DNA from: Haplomitrium mnioides | Lineage: Eukaryota; Marchantiophyta; Haplomitriopsida; Calobryales | Direction: 5' to 3' | Assembly: GCA_049999725.1 (NCBI GenBank) | Contig: JBNGIS010020578.1 | Span: 1 to 52,310 of the forward strand | DNA length: 52,310 nucleotides | Shown here: positions 20,800-32,577 of the stretch, in pieces | Position numbering within the stretch: position 1 is the first letter of the stretch | Layout of the letters: every line of letters begins with the position of its first letter | Translations under genes and position numbers: made by a program | Notes under the pieces: model-generated | Database searches by the model: none | What the model was told of the DNA's origin: nothing | The model's input: only the letters and a program-made list of their open reading frames with translations

Positions 20800-22260
20800 G
20801 TACACCAAGTTGCTTCCTGAATTTCTACAACTTCTTGGCACCCAATGCCTTTGAAAGAATATCAGCCAACTTCTCCTCAATGCCGATATAATGTAAATCA
20901 ATCAACTTGGCCAGCACTTTCTCTCTCAAAAAATGATAAATACACCTTAATGTGCTTTGAACGTACATGAAAAATTGGACTGTTAGCCAATTGAATATTG
21001 CTGATGTTGTCGCAATGAACCTTCATTGGCTCCTCTATTCTGACATCCAAATCCTACAACAACTTCAACAACCACACTACCTCACAAGTGGCCATGGCTG
21101 TCCCCATGTATTCAGCCTCTGTATTTGATAGGGCAACTATAGGTTGCTTCTTGTTGCTCAAGGCTATTCCAACACTACAAAATGAAAAAACAAAACCACT
21201 TGTGGACCTCTTGTCATTGGCACTTCTGCCCATTCTGCATATGTGAGCCCAGCAAGCTGAAATTTGCTGTTGCTATCATAAAAAAAACCCATACCAAAGT
21301 GTAGATTTTACGTGCCGAAAAGTTCGACGCATTGCATCCAAATGTAGCTTCCTTGGTACATGTATAAACTGACTTACCAGACCTACAGCATAGCTCAGAT
21401 CTGGTCTAGTGATGGTGATGTAGATTAGGCTGCCTACCATCTGCTTGAACCTTGTTGGATCTTCAATCAACTCTTCTTCATGACCGATCAACTTGGTATT
21501 CTGATCTAAGGGAGTTGCAATCGGTTTGCAACTTGTCATGCCATATCTAGCCAGCATATCCAAGGTATATTGCCTTTGTATCATCCATATATCTTGCTAT
21601 GTTTTTATCACCTCAATGCTAAGAAAATGTCTTAGCTCACCAAGATCTTTCATATCAAGTTTTTGTTGCAATAAATTTTTCACTTCAGCAATATCTTGCT
21701 CACTTCCTTGTGTCATAATCAGTATCTAATACTTTGAAGCCCACCAAAACAAAATATTTGCATATCTAGTTAGACCACGCTCAAGGTGCTTGCTTCAACC
21801 AGTATAGGGACTTCTTCAACTTACATACCTGATCTGAATACTCCAGATCAACAAAACCAAATAGCTGAACCATGTACACTTCCTCTTCAAGCACCCCCTA
21901 CAGAAATGTGGTTTTCACATCCATTTGTTGCAAAGTCTACTTTTTCGATGAAACCAATCCAATGATTGTCCAAACAGTTGTCATCCTTGCTACAGGGTTG
22001 AAATTCTCTTCATAATCTATGGCATTAGTTTGAGCATATTTCTTGGCCACTAACCTTGCCTTAAACTTGCTTATGTTGCCATCTTCACTCCTCTTCAGTT
22101 TGTAGACCCATTTGCATGTGATGGCTTTCTTCTCTTCAAGTACAAGTCTGGTTTTTGTGAAGAGCTTCCATCTCTTCTATCATTGCAGATTCCCATATGT
22201 TATCTTCTACAACATCCTCAAATAGGACAAGTTCCTTCTCTGTAATCACCTACACCATAT
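20800..22260 (-). pseudogene. Reverse transcriptase and RNase H of the nested copia
   Basis: On the minus strand: [48 protein letters not shown] (RT, 22130-21800). Then YTLDMLARYGM, PLDQNTKL, VGSLIYITITRPDLSYAVG (21576-21390) and RNase H CEVVWLLKLL, VHCDNISNIQLANSP, RSKHI (about 21090-20930). The YxDD active-site stretch is missing, and frameshifts occur about every 200 bp. Confidence 0.85.
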
Positions 22261-22541
22261 ATGCATGATGGGATGCGAATGCTCCCTTATGTATCAACCT
22301 ATCTACATAGTACTTCACCATGTCACTTCTGTGCAAAGATATGCTTTACATTTGCTTCTCCACTTATTTCTGACTTGATGTTGAAGTTGAGAGTAGTCTC
22401 AATTCTTCATCCACATTTCTAAGATCACCATTACCTCCTTCTCTTATAGACATTTTAGATTGAGAGTTAGTTGGAGTATATTGCTCCAAATTTCTGTGCA
22501 ACTTTCCTTGCAATGTACTAGTGCTGCTACTGCTGCTCCAT

Positions 22542-23500
22542 TCACCATGTGGACCACTCAATGCTTGAGTTTGCTGATTTTGTTAAGACACAATCTTGAG
22601 TTGGTTTTGACACAACTTGCTTTCTATTTGTATCACCTATGTCAATAATAGATTTCTGACCATACCAAGTATTTAACTCATCAAATACCACATCTCTACT
22701 CACACTCAACATGCGTGTAGTGGGACAATAACACATGTACCCCTTGTGATCAATTGAGTACCCAATAAAGACACACTTCTTCACTTTCAGGTCTAATTTG
22801 TTGTGTGTCTCAGATGATACATGGATATATGCAATGCAGCCAAACACTTTCAAATGTGAGATGTGTGGACATCTCACTGTAAAAAATTTTTCTAGCATCA
22901 TGCTATGAACTGTTGCTATAAGGGTGCAGTTCACAATATAAACTGCAGTAGACACTACTTCTACCCAATAGTAATGTGGCATATTCTTCTCATTCATCAA
23001 TGCTCATGCCACCTCTGCTATGTGCATGTTCTTCCTTTCAACAACCCCATTCTGTTGGGGTGTATATCTATAGGTTTGTTGTCTTTTGATCCCTTCTCTC
23101 TGTAGATAAGTGCAGAATTCTATGGAGAAATATTCTCCTCCTCCATCAAATCTCATGCACTTAATTTGCTGCCCTTTCTCCTTTTCCACCATAGCTCTAA
23201 AATATTTGAAGTGATCAAACACTTCACTTTTCTATTTCATGAAATAAATATGTATGTTTCTTGAGTAATCGTCAATAAAGATGACATAGTATGTGCACCC
23301 TCCAATGGATTGTGTTTTTGTTGGATCCCATACATCTAAATATACCACCTCAAGTGGCTTCTTTGCCATATATCCATCATAAGGTAGTGCTTCCCTTGTT
23401 TTCTTACCAAATTGGCATGCTTTTCATATCTTATGCATTCCCTCTACCTTGAACTTGGGTAGCCCACTAACTACCCATGAACTCTACACATTTCTTAGCC
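22542..23500 (-). pseudogene. Integrase region of the nested copia
   Basis: Minus strand: gag-pre-integrase WHKIIGHVN and KACQFGK (about 23500-23395), catalytic core YLDVWDPT, MRFDGGGEYFS, TPQQNGVVERKN (23222-23010), then YYWVEVVSTAVYIVNCT and LKVFGCIAYIH, KKCVFIGYS (23000-22545). The D, D, E spacing of the core is visible, but internal stops (for example after EVA) make it non-functional. Confidence 0.85.
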
Positions 23501-23849
23501 TTTGCACATTGACATGACCAATTATTTTGTGCCATATCTCTATGTCTGACACTACACCCCTTTACCATACACAAACATTGCTACTGAAATTTCAGGTATG
23601 CTCACATCCAATATAAACATCGTGCCATTTTTTCTTCCTTTTGTGATTAGATTAAAATTATTTCCTAAATCCTCAATGAATACACTAGTGGGATTAAGCC
23701 AAACCTGCATATTCTGCTCTACACACTTTCCAACTGAAATCAGATTTTTCTGAATCATTGAAACATGCATAACGTCATATAGACACTTTGTCTTGCCATT
23801 CTCTAGTATATGGGTATGCTACCAATTTGATAGATAGGATGCATAATTG

Positions 23850-24970
23850 AGTCACTTATCTCAATATATCCATATGTACTCAGGTTCTTGGTTTCATTGA
23901 ACCACTCTCCATGGCTTGTCATATGATTAGAACATGTAGAATCAACAAGACATTTATCTCCATCATTACTCTATTTCCCATGTGCTACAGATGAATAGCC
24001 ATGTTGTATGACAAACAATATCTCATTGTTTGCCTTGTTGGAGCCTGCATAGTTTCCTTGCACTCTTTTGTTTCTCATATCATTCTACTTTTTGTAGCAA
24101 TCCTTTGCTATATGACTTGGCTTACCATAGTAAAATCAATCTCCCTTTGAATGTTGTGGTTGGCTATACGTCTTTTGTTACTCCCCCTGCCTCTTAACTG
24201 ACCTCTACCACCAAATTGGTTTGATTGACGTTGCTAGTTTTGTGCATTGTCGCTTGAGCGACCTCTACCAAAATTACTTTTGCCATAACTCCTTCTTCCT
24301 TGTCCTTTGCCTTTGTTAGAGTAGAATGCTTGCTCTTGACTACTTGATACACCTCCTCCAATGTCAAGTTCCTCTGCCACTAACATGGCAATAAGTTGTG
24401 AGAAGGATATGGTTCCTTCTCTTGTCCTCATCGAGGCTTTGAACTATTTATATGCTTTGCCTAACCAATTCATGCCAATTGCCACCATGGCACTCTCCTT
24501 CATTTCCACTCCAACATTTGCTAGCTACTCAACTAGTGATTTTATTTTCATAGCAAAGGCATTTATGTTCATTTTCTTCTTTTTTGCAGATTAAAGAACT
24601 CTATCTGCAATATCAGTTTCTTTGACGTAATGGGATATCTCACCTTCAATATATCCCAAGCCTTCTTGGGTGTCTTGGTTGCTGATACATAACCCATCGT
24701 TTTGTCATTGATACTGATGGTTAGTGAGTACAACAGCTTGTAGACCTTCTCTATGTGAGTCTTGAAGACCTGGATCTCTTCAATAGATGGAAATGGGCCT
24801 AATGCTAGTTCAACTTCATCTCTTGTGATGAAGTCCCAGTAACCTCTCCACTTGATAAAGTTTGTCATTCTGACGGACCATACACTATAATTGTTTTTAG
24901 TCAGTTTCTCATTGACAATTTGAGATATTTTGTCTATCATCTTCAAACTTTGATTTAGGTTTTTTTGCAA
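23850..24970 (-). pseudogene. Gag and protease of the nested copia
   Basis: Gag frame from 24970: MIDKISQIVNEKLTKNNYSV, YWDFITRDEVELALGP, GYVSATKTPKKAWDILKVRY (UBN2 domain), then SYGKSNFGRGRS and a knuckle FYYGKPSHIAKDCYKK in which the first two Cys are lost. Protease motif at about 23950 reads LVDSTCSNHM, with the catalytic Gly of DSGA replaced by Thr. Confidence 0.85.
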
Positions 24971-26432
24971 TCAGATTACTTCTTTGCTGGCTTAAGGGAG
25001 CTATAGTCTGCGTACAATTTTAGGTTTCAAAGAAATCAGGTTTTTTTTGTCACATAGAGTGAATCTCTGAATCCCAATCAGCTCGGATAATGGAGAGGAT
25101 TTCTGTGACCCGCTATGTTGGTGTTGAATTTATGTGTGAAGAGTTCTAGGTCTTATAACAGCATATGGAAAAAACACAAACATGTTTACCAATTCTTCTT
25201 TAGTACATGCAATTTTTTCTCTCTATTTTTGTGCACGTGTTTTGCCCAACCAAAGCAACACCAACTACAAATCAGATCTCTTCCTTTTCAAAAAATTGTC
25301 CTTTCTACTTGCAACCTGATTCCTATTCGATTTCTTGAGTCAAGGTTCTTTTGATCTCCTTTCTTGATTCTTCTTCAACAAAATATGCAAGCTCTTGATT
25401 CGTGATTGCTCTTTAATTTGATTGTGCTTCAACAAAAAAAAAAACAGAGAACTCTTGATTCTTGATCGCTGCTTATTGAACTGATCTCATTGATTGAATG
25501 CTACCCTTGCTCCTTCGATTCTTCTTCAATAAAAATTGAGAACTCTTGATCTCTGCATGCTCTTTGATTCTTCTTCCACAACTAATAGAAAACCTTATAT
25601 TTGTGCTGGGATTTCTATTGCCTCAACTCAATGAGTAGGCTTCCTTCAATTTTGCTTTGATACTACTTCTGCCTTCTTTGATTTTTCCTCAATTAAGAAT
25701 TAGAACACTTCGTTTGATTGATTCTCATCTATCAAACAAGGACCCTCTTTTGATATTTGATTCATCCTCAACTAGCAAACAATGACCCTACTCAATTTTT
25801 GCTACTGTGACTTCTTCAGTTGTCACCTTGAATCAACGAATAGAGCTATGCAAGTTCTTCTTCAAATCACATGATTCAACTTGCACTCGATTCGTCTCTC
25901 CTTGGAAATTCATTCTCAACTGTCCTCCTTTGATTTTATCTTCACCCACAAACATGCACCTTGCTCAATTTCGCTCAAGTTCTTCAGTGACAACCTCTAT
26001 TTGAACTAACTGGCACAACTCTTTGAGTTGTGCTTCAAATCTGCTCCTTTGACCTACAATCGATTTGCCTCCTCTGGGCGATTTTACTTCGATTAAGAAT
26101 TAGTAGAAATTGTTTTGATTTTTTTCTTAAAGCAACTTTGATTTTCCTTTGGGATGTTTCTTCCACAGACCACTTGCTCTCTTCGTCGAAGGCTGGAAAC
26201 CATGAAATTCCAGCAAGCTCTTCTTCAGCAAAATGTTGACTCCTTCTAATATGATGTCTTTGATTCCTCAACAGCAATCTTCCTTCAACAATGCCAATGA
26301 ATTCTTTTGCAATCGCTTTCTTGCAATTGATTTGACATTCGACAACCTCTTCGATGCTAGTCTGTTTTTTCTCTTTTTTAAATTTCTTGCTTCTTCTCAG
26401 ATTGTTTGTGCTCCGCTGTGTGATGCCAATTC
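24971..26432 (-). other. Long leader of the nested copia with a repeated motif
   Basis: 1.4 kb between PBS and gag without ORFs. The word TTGATTCTTCTTCAACAAA (plus strand) and variants recur at about 25366, 25500, 25567, 25720 and elsewhere, and also in the leader of the second copia (about 30775), so the leader is built from a degenerate short repeat. Confidence 0.7.
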
Positions 26433-26452
26433 CCGAACCTACTTTGATAGCA
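26433..26452 (-). other. Primer-binding site of the nested copia
   Basis: Minus strand TGCTATCAAAGTAGGTTCGG directly after the LTR end TTGACA; compare the copia PBS TGGTATCAGAGCAGG. Confidence 0.8.
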
Positions 26453-26645
26453 TGTCAATATTTCATACACTGTGCTTAATCTCATGAATCACATACACAT
26501 GGGGTGGTGGGGAATTCTATTCACATAGGGCTTGAATGACCTAAATAATACATCAAGAGAGGAGTGCTTATGTGCAACTCCAAATCAACTACATATACTT
26601 AGCTAACCCTAACCAAACTAGGAGGGCTGCTAGATTAGCTTGACA
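26453..26645 (-). repeat. 5' LTR of the nested copia element
   Basis: 193 bp, TGTCAAG...TTGACA on the minus strand, homologous to 20549-20763. Confidence 0.85.
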
Positions 26646-26731
26646 TGCGGTATGGAGGCATGGTGTCTAGACTCGAGTGTATAGATAGTAGGAGTTTTGG
26701 ACTAGTGGTTGATGCATCCAAGGGAAGAAAA
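26646..26731 (+). other. 3' end of the outer element with polypurine tract
   Basis: Short internal remnant after the nested insertion, ending in AAGGGAAGAAAA (26720-26731), a polypurine tract abutting the LTR start TGTTGGAAATT. Confidence 0.7.
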
Positions 26732-27085
26732 TGTTGGAAATTAGCAACTCAAATTTTTGCTGCTAGTGGATTAGAGGAATTACATGATCTTTCTCACAAA
26801 TTCCTACAACATGCTTTCTTTGTGAAGTATGTCCCCTCTAAGTGTTTTGTTTTGCTAGTTTAGGATTCTAACTAGTTAGAGGCACTTTAGAAGGTGGTGA
26901 TGTAGCAACTTCAGGGTGTGCATGGAGGTATTTGGAGGTGCCACATGAAAACACCAGAGGGCTTCCAAATAAAATGGATTCTTGGTTTCAAGTGGTAGAG
27001 ACGACCATGCTCATTTAATCGTCTACATGGGCATATGAAGAAAAGTCATAGCAGTGCAAGTAAATGCGAATATGCAGTTGGTTGA
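26732..27085 (+). mobile_element. 3' LTR of the outer element, truncated
   Basis: Homologous to 18258-18620. Broken at about 27080, where minus-strand copia RT sequence begins. Confidence 0.75.
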
Positions 27086-27699
27086 ATACACAATTCTTTG
27101 TATTCCCTTGGCCACTAGCCTTGCTTTGAATATGCTAATGTTGCTATGTTCATGTCTTTTCAGCTTGTAGACTTACTTACATCCAATGGCTTTCTTCACT
27201 TTAGACAAGGTAATCAGCTCCCATGTTTGGTTTTTATGAAGAGCATCCATCTCTTCTATCATTGCAGATTCCCATCTCTTGTCACCTACAACATCATAGA
27301 AACAATAGATTTTTTCTATATGATAGCCTACACCGCATATGCATGATGGAATGTAAAAGCTCCCTTGTGCATCAATTTGTCAACAGGGTATTTCACCTTT
27401 TCACTTCTGCAACAGGTGTACTTTGCACCTTCTGCTCCAATTGCTTTTGTCATAATGTTGTAGCTGAGAGTAATCTTAGCTCTTCATTCATACTTTCAAA
27501 TTCATTGTGACCACCTTCACCTCTTGACATTGTAGTTGTCATCTTTGCAACACTTCTAGTTTTTGAATTAATTGGAGTACGTTGCTCCAAATTTCTACAG
27601 AGCCTTCCTTGCTATGTACTATTGTTGTTCCTACTTTCACCTTGTGGACCTATTAACTCTTGAGTTTATTGATTTTGTTCTGACACAACCTATTTGCCT

Positions 27700-28620
27700 T
27701 TTGTATCAACTGTGTCATCAATAATTTTTTGACCATACCAAGTACTTACTTCATAAAAAACAACATTTCTGCTTACCCTCAACATGCAAGTAGTAAGACA
27801 TAAATATTTGTAGCCTTTCTGCTCATTTGAATATCAAATGAATACACATTTCTCTGCTTTTGGATCCAATTTAGTATGTATCTATGCTTGCACATGTATG
27901 TATGCAATACATCCAAACACTTTCAAATGTGAAATGTCTAGACGCTTTCATGTGCACTTCTCTTTTGGTGTCATTATATGAGATGTTGTTCATAATCTAA
28001 ATTGCAATTGATATTGCCTTTGCCCAATAATGATGAGGCATATTGTTCTCATTCATTAAAGCATTTTCCACCTCTTATATGCACCCATTTTTTCCTTTAG
28101 CAACCGTATTTTGTTGGAGTGTATATCTGCAAGTTTGCTGCCTCCTATTTTCTTCCTTCTACAAGCAAGTACAGAATTATATGGAGAAATATTCTCCTCC
28201 TCCATCAAGTCACATACACTTGATTGGTTGTTCTTTATCTCTTTCACCATAGCTCTAAAATTCTTGAAGTGATCAAACACTTCACTCTTATGCTTTATGA
28301 AATATATCCAAATCTATCGTGAACAGACTGCTATCAATGAAGGTTACATAATATATACACTGTCCAATGGACTGTGTTTTTGTTGGGCTCCATACATTTG
28401 AATGTATCACTTCAAGTGGAATACCTGTCACATGTGTATCATGAGGGAATGATTGTCTTGCTTGCTTACTGAATTGGCAAGCTTCACACACCTTCTGCAT
28501 TCCTTCCACTTTGAATTTGGACAGCCCACTGACTACCCTTGAACTTTGCATTCTTCTCAGCCAATGTATATTGACATGGCTAGTACTCTTGTGCCATGTC
28601 TCTACATGTGACACACTCTT
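27700..28620 (-). pseudogene. Integrase region of the second copia
   Basis: Gag-pre-integrase MSHVETWHKSTSHVNIHWLR and CEACQFSKQARQSFP (28614-28450), LEVIHSNVWSPTKTQSIG (catalytic D replaced: HSNVW for YLDVW), VTFIDSS, then VFDHFKNFRAMV (28280-28245) and degenerate DLMEEENIS in place of DGGGEY. Confidence 0.8.
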
Positions 28621-28886
28621 GTACCATGTATGAACATAGCTTCTCTCACTTCAGGCATGCTCACATATAGTGTGGACATCTTGTAACTTATGCTTCTTTT
28701 CATGATGAGGTCATAGTTGTTTCCTCAATCCTTAATAAACACACTGATTGGGCTAAACTTGACATGCATATTCTACTCTACCCATTGTTTGACTAAAATC
28801 AAGTTTTTTTGAATCATTGAGATATACATAACATCATATAGGCATTTTGTTTTGCCATTCTCTAACACAATAGGTATACTGCCTAT

Positions 28887-30000
28887 CTACTGGATATGAT
28901 GCATAGATGAGTCATTTGTCTCAACATATCCAGGTTTACTCAAGTTCTTGGTCTTTTTAAACCATTCTTTGTGGTCTATCATGTAGTTTGAGCATGCAAA
29001 ATCCATAAACCACTTGTCTTTATGGCCACTCTGTTTTTCATGTGCAACTGAAGAGTACCGATGTTGGATGACAAACATTATTTCATTGTTTGTCTTACTC
29101 GAACGTACATAGTTCCTTTGCACTCAGTTATTCCTCATGTCACTTTGTTTTTTGTTGCAGTCCTTTGCCATATGACTTGATTTGCTACAATAAAAACAAT
29201 TTGTGCCTGAATTATGCTATTGGCTTTCACATCATTGATTACTCCCTCTAATTTTGAATTGTTATTTGCCACCATACTGATTTGACTATGATGATCATTG
29301 ATGGTTTTGTGCAATATTGCTTGACCGACCTCTGTCAAAACTACTCAATCCTGAACTCCTGCCTCTTCTTCTATCCGTATTAGAGTAGAAGGCTTGCTCT
29401 TGGTTGCCTTGACTCCTCTTCTAATGTCAAGCTCCTCTGCAACTAACATCAGAATGAGTTGTGAGAAGCATTTGGTTCCTTCCACTGTTCTCATGTATGT
29501 TTTAAACTATTTATACTCTTTTCCTAACCTATTCAAGCAAATTGCCATCATGGCACTCTCCGTCATATCCTCTCCTACATTTGCCAACTATTCAACTAGC
29601 AGCTTTATCTTTAATGAAAAGGCATTTACATTTAGTTTCTCTTTCTACAAATTGAAGAACTCCATCTGCAATGCTAGCTTCCTTGCATTTGACGTGAATG
29701 TGTACCTCTCTTTCAGGATATCTTAAGCTTCCTTGGGTGTCTTTGCTGTAGATACATAGTCTATCATTTTGTCATCGACAATGATGGTGAGCTAGTATAA
29801 CAACTTGTGCTCTTTCTCAATGTGGGCTTGCATTTCTTCACTAGATGGGGTTGGTCCTTACATAGACTCTACTTCATCACTTGTGATGAAGTCCCAAAAC
29901 CCTTTGTCTTTAATGAAATTGGTCATTCTCACACACTAGACATTGTAATTGTTCTAAATTAGTTTCTCACTTACAATGTGAGAAATTCTATATGCCATTT
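28887..30000 (-). pseudogene. Gag and protease of the second copia
   Basis: Protease-like FMDFACSNYMIDHKEWF (about 29010-28960, for DSGASNHM). Gag with FWDFITSDEVES, TIIVDDKMIDYVSTAKTPKE, DILKERY and AEELDIRRGV upstream (30000-29340). Knuckle reads NCFYCSKSSHMAKDC-like but with mutated positions. Multiple stops. Confidence 0.8.
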
Positions 30001-31300
30001 TGAATCTTGTAGATCAGATGTGCTTGTAAACACAACAAGCATTGTACTCTTAGCACAAATTGCCACTATCAACTTAGAGATGAATTCTCTATTGAATAGA
30101 AAAAACCACTTGGAGTACAGAAATCAACACTTCAAGAAATTCAAGAATTTGTACACCTCTCGTAACCACTTTCAAAATCACAATTTATAGAGGGAAGGTC
30201 GTTGTTGTTCTTCTCATACAATGCTTAAATATTGCAATAACCCCTCTATGCACTACAACCCATGCAGCGTTTGATCTTGCTTTCTTGAGCTCTACTATGG
30301 ATCGCTTGCCTTACATGAAAAAATAAGTATCCGCCACAACACTACATTGATCGATCCGCCTCATGTCAGTAAGGCCCTTATTCCAAGCAATCTCTCTGTT
30401 TGCTTGTCTATTCCTTGCACACTAATCTTCAAACACTCTGAATTCCATTTTTATTTGAGGGATTCAATTGTTTACTCTTTGTAGTCGTTAGTTCCTTGCG
30501 ATACAACTTTCAATCAGCCAACATTTTGCTTAAAAACAAAATCTGCAGCAATCTTCCTTTGTCAACTTGTCGAGTTATACATGCTTGATGATAAAATATG
30601 TGTCAAAAAAGACAGGCAAAACCAGACTTTTAATTCTCATAGATCAAAATTTTGATGCACCACAATCATTTTGTGAGCGTGATTGAAATCAGAAACACAA
30701 ATCGCTAGTGTTGCAAATATGCATCGATCATAAATGAGGGTCACAAAATCAGGTTCATGACCTCATGTCTTCTTTGATTCTTCTTCAACAAAAAAAACCA
30801 GCCTCTCTTCCTTTTTGCAATTCTTCTTCAGCACACTCCTTCAAAGAGAGCCTCCTCATGAATTTATGCTCTTGAATCATTACTCTTTTTAAGTGAATTA
30901 TGTTTGATTAAACATCTACAACCTTTTTCCCACAATGCTCTTTGATGGAGCCACAAAATCCATGTTTTTTTTCCTTCTTTTTTTCTTTTCCTCGATTTCT
31001 ATGCTCTATAGTATCACTCCTTTTCTTGAACTTGCTTTGATATCATGTTCGAACATTGCACACAAAATCACTTTAGCAGAACTGAAGTGTGCAATCGAGT
31101 GGTGAAAATTGTCAAAGTGGAGAAGCATCATTTTATGGACTTCAAAGAACAGTGCATGTTGCTCTAGTTTCAATTGTGAAGCAACCTCTATGTGTAGTTT
31201 TTTGGTCTTTTTTGAAAGAGCTGCTAGCAAGGAGATAATGAATCTGATTTCATAACCAACAGCGGCTACTTTGAATGAGGAACATGCTACTCAAAACAAG

Positions 31301-32577
31301 AACCTCTTTTTTTTATAGGAAAAAACATGGTTTTTGAGCTAAAAAAAAGAGAAAATGAGGCTATTTAAAAAAAAACAAAAAGCACGTGAGTTTTTGAGCT
31401 TTATTTTTGGACGTTTTAACAAGCATAATAAAGCAAGAGTAAATTTCATTATGCAAACTCAAAGAATATTCTTAGTTTTTATGAAAATATTGGAAATCTT
31501 GAAATCAATGAAAAGTATAAAAACTATGGCAAGTTTTCACAAAAAATTTTCATTTATCATTGACTACATTTTGAAGCCCAAAAATCAAATATACGTCAAA
31601 AGAAACTATTTTAAAATAAGTTTGGTTGCACAAACTCTATGCGCACCTAGACATGGTGCTCTTTGAAACTTATTTTTTGGAAAAAAAAATTACAAAACAT
31701 GAGGAAACTGCTCAAGCGGACTAGAAGTCAAGGGAATGAGTTTGAATTTGTAGACATATAAACTGACAAAACAAAACTTTGCATGGATTTAGGAGCTCTA
31801 TTTTCAAGTTCAAGCAAGAAAAAAAAGCTTTCTTTTGTAGTTGAAGATCCACGCATGTAAAAGTTAAAGTAGGCATAAAAAAGAAGGTTTCAACAACTAA
31901 AAATAGTTTATAATTCAGAGAAACATATACACAAAGGAGTTATAGTTCAGAGTAAAAAAGGCAGTGGCTAGGGAGATTTAACTAAGAGTGTAAATAAGAA
32001 ACATCTCCAAGTTGTTGACTAGATTCTACCAATTAAAGGTTTTGAGTTCTAAAAGAAAGTCTTTGGCCAATGTAGAATATAAGCTCTAATCGGTAGTCTT
32101 TGTATGTAGAAGCTTGAAGGTTATATATCAGAAGTAGAACGTGTGGATGGCTTGGACTTCTACCCCAAAGTCTATGCACGCATAAGAATCCAAGCTCAAC
32201 ATCTGAACACTCCACCCCAAAGTCTATGCGCCAATAGGAATCTGAGCTCACCATCTCAACACTCCACCCTAAGATCTAGGCAAGCATACAAATCTAAGCT
32301 CATTATTTGAACACTCTGCGACAAAGACTATAAAAAACCTAAGATTTATGTTCCGCATTAGAGTTTTTGCATGCAGAAGGTTTCGACTTGCAAATCAAAG
32401 TCTATGCGCGCATAGGGTTCAGACTTCTCCAATCAAGGATACAAACGCTAAAGGTTCTATTTTTTTTTGCAACAAACTCTAAGCACCCAAAAGATTTTGT
32501 TTTTTGATTTAGAATCTAAAAGTAAAACGAGTACAAAGCTTTACATCTAAGTCAAAGCACGCCGAAGGTTTCTTGTT
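31301..32577. other. AT-rich, no gene; palindromic minisatellite at 32130-32440
   Basis: No supportable ORF (a 103-aa K/F-rich frame at 31355 is composition-driven). At 32130-32440 units such as CCAAAGTCTATGCACGCATAAGAATC and CAAAGTCTATGCGCGCATAG recur with spacing of roughly 50-60 bp. Confidence 0.5.

Larger units (their letters stand above)
20549..26645 (-). mobile_element. Complete but decayed Ty1/copia element, nested
   Basis: Minus-strand element with LTRs at both ends beginning TGTCAAG and ending TTGACA (5' LTR 26645-26453, 3' LTR 20763-20549), a PBS, gag, protease, integrase, RT and RNase H in copia order, and a polypurine tract. It inserted immediately after the LWHERLGH codons of the outer element. 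The two LTRs differ by substitutions and by roughly 20 bp in length, so the insertion is old. Clear 5-bp target duplications could not be matched (GGCAT at left, TGCGG at right). Confidence 0.9.
27086..31300 (-). mobile_element. Second minus-strand copia element, 3'-truncated
   Basis: Same family as 20549-26645. From right to left: 5' LTR starting at 31046, PBS TGATATCAAAGCAAGTTC (31045-31028), leader, gag, protease, integrase, and only the N-terminal RT (FKARLVAKG at about 27130-27100). The rest of RT, RNase H and the 3' LTR are missing at the junction with the outer LTR. LTR limit on the right is uncertain. Confidence 0.85.

Noticed and set aside
20544-26650. Target-site duplication of the nested copia
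   Set aside because: GGCAT at the left and TGCGG at the right do not match convincingly; not claimed.
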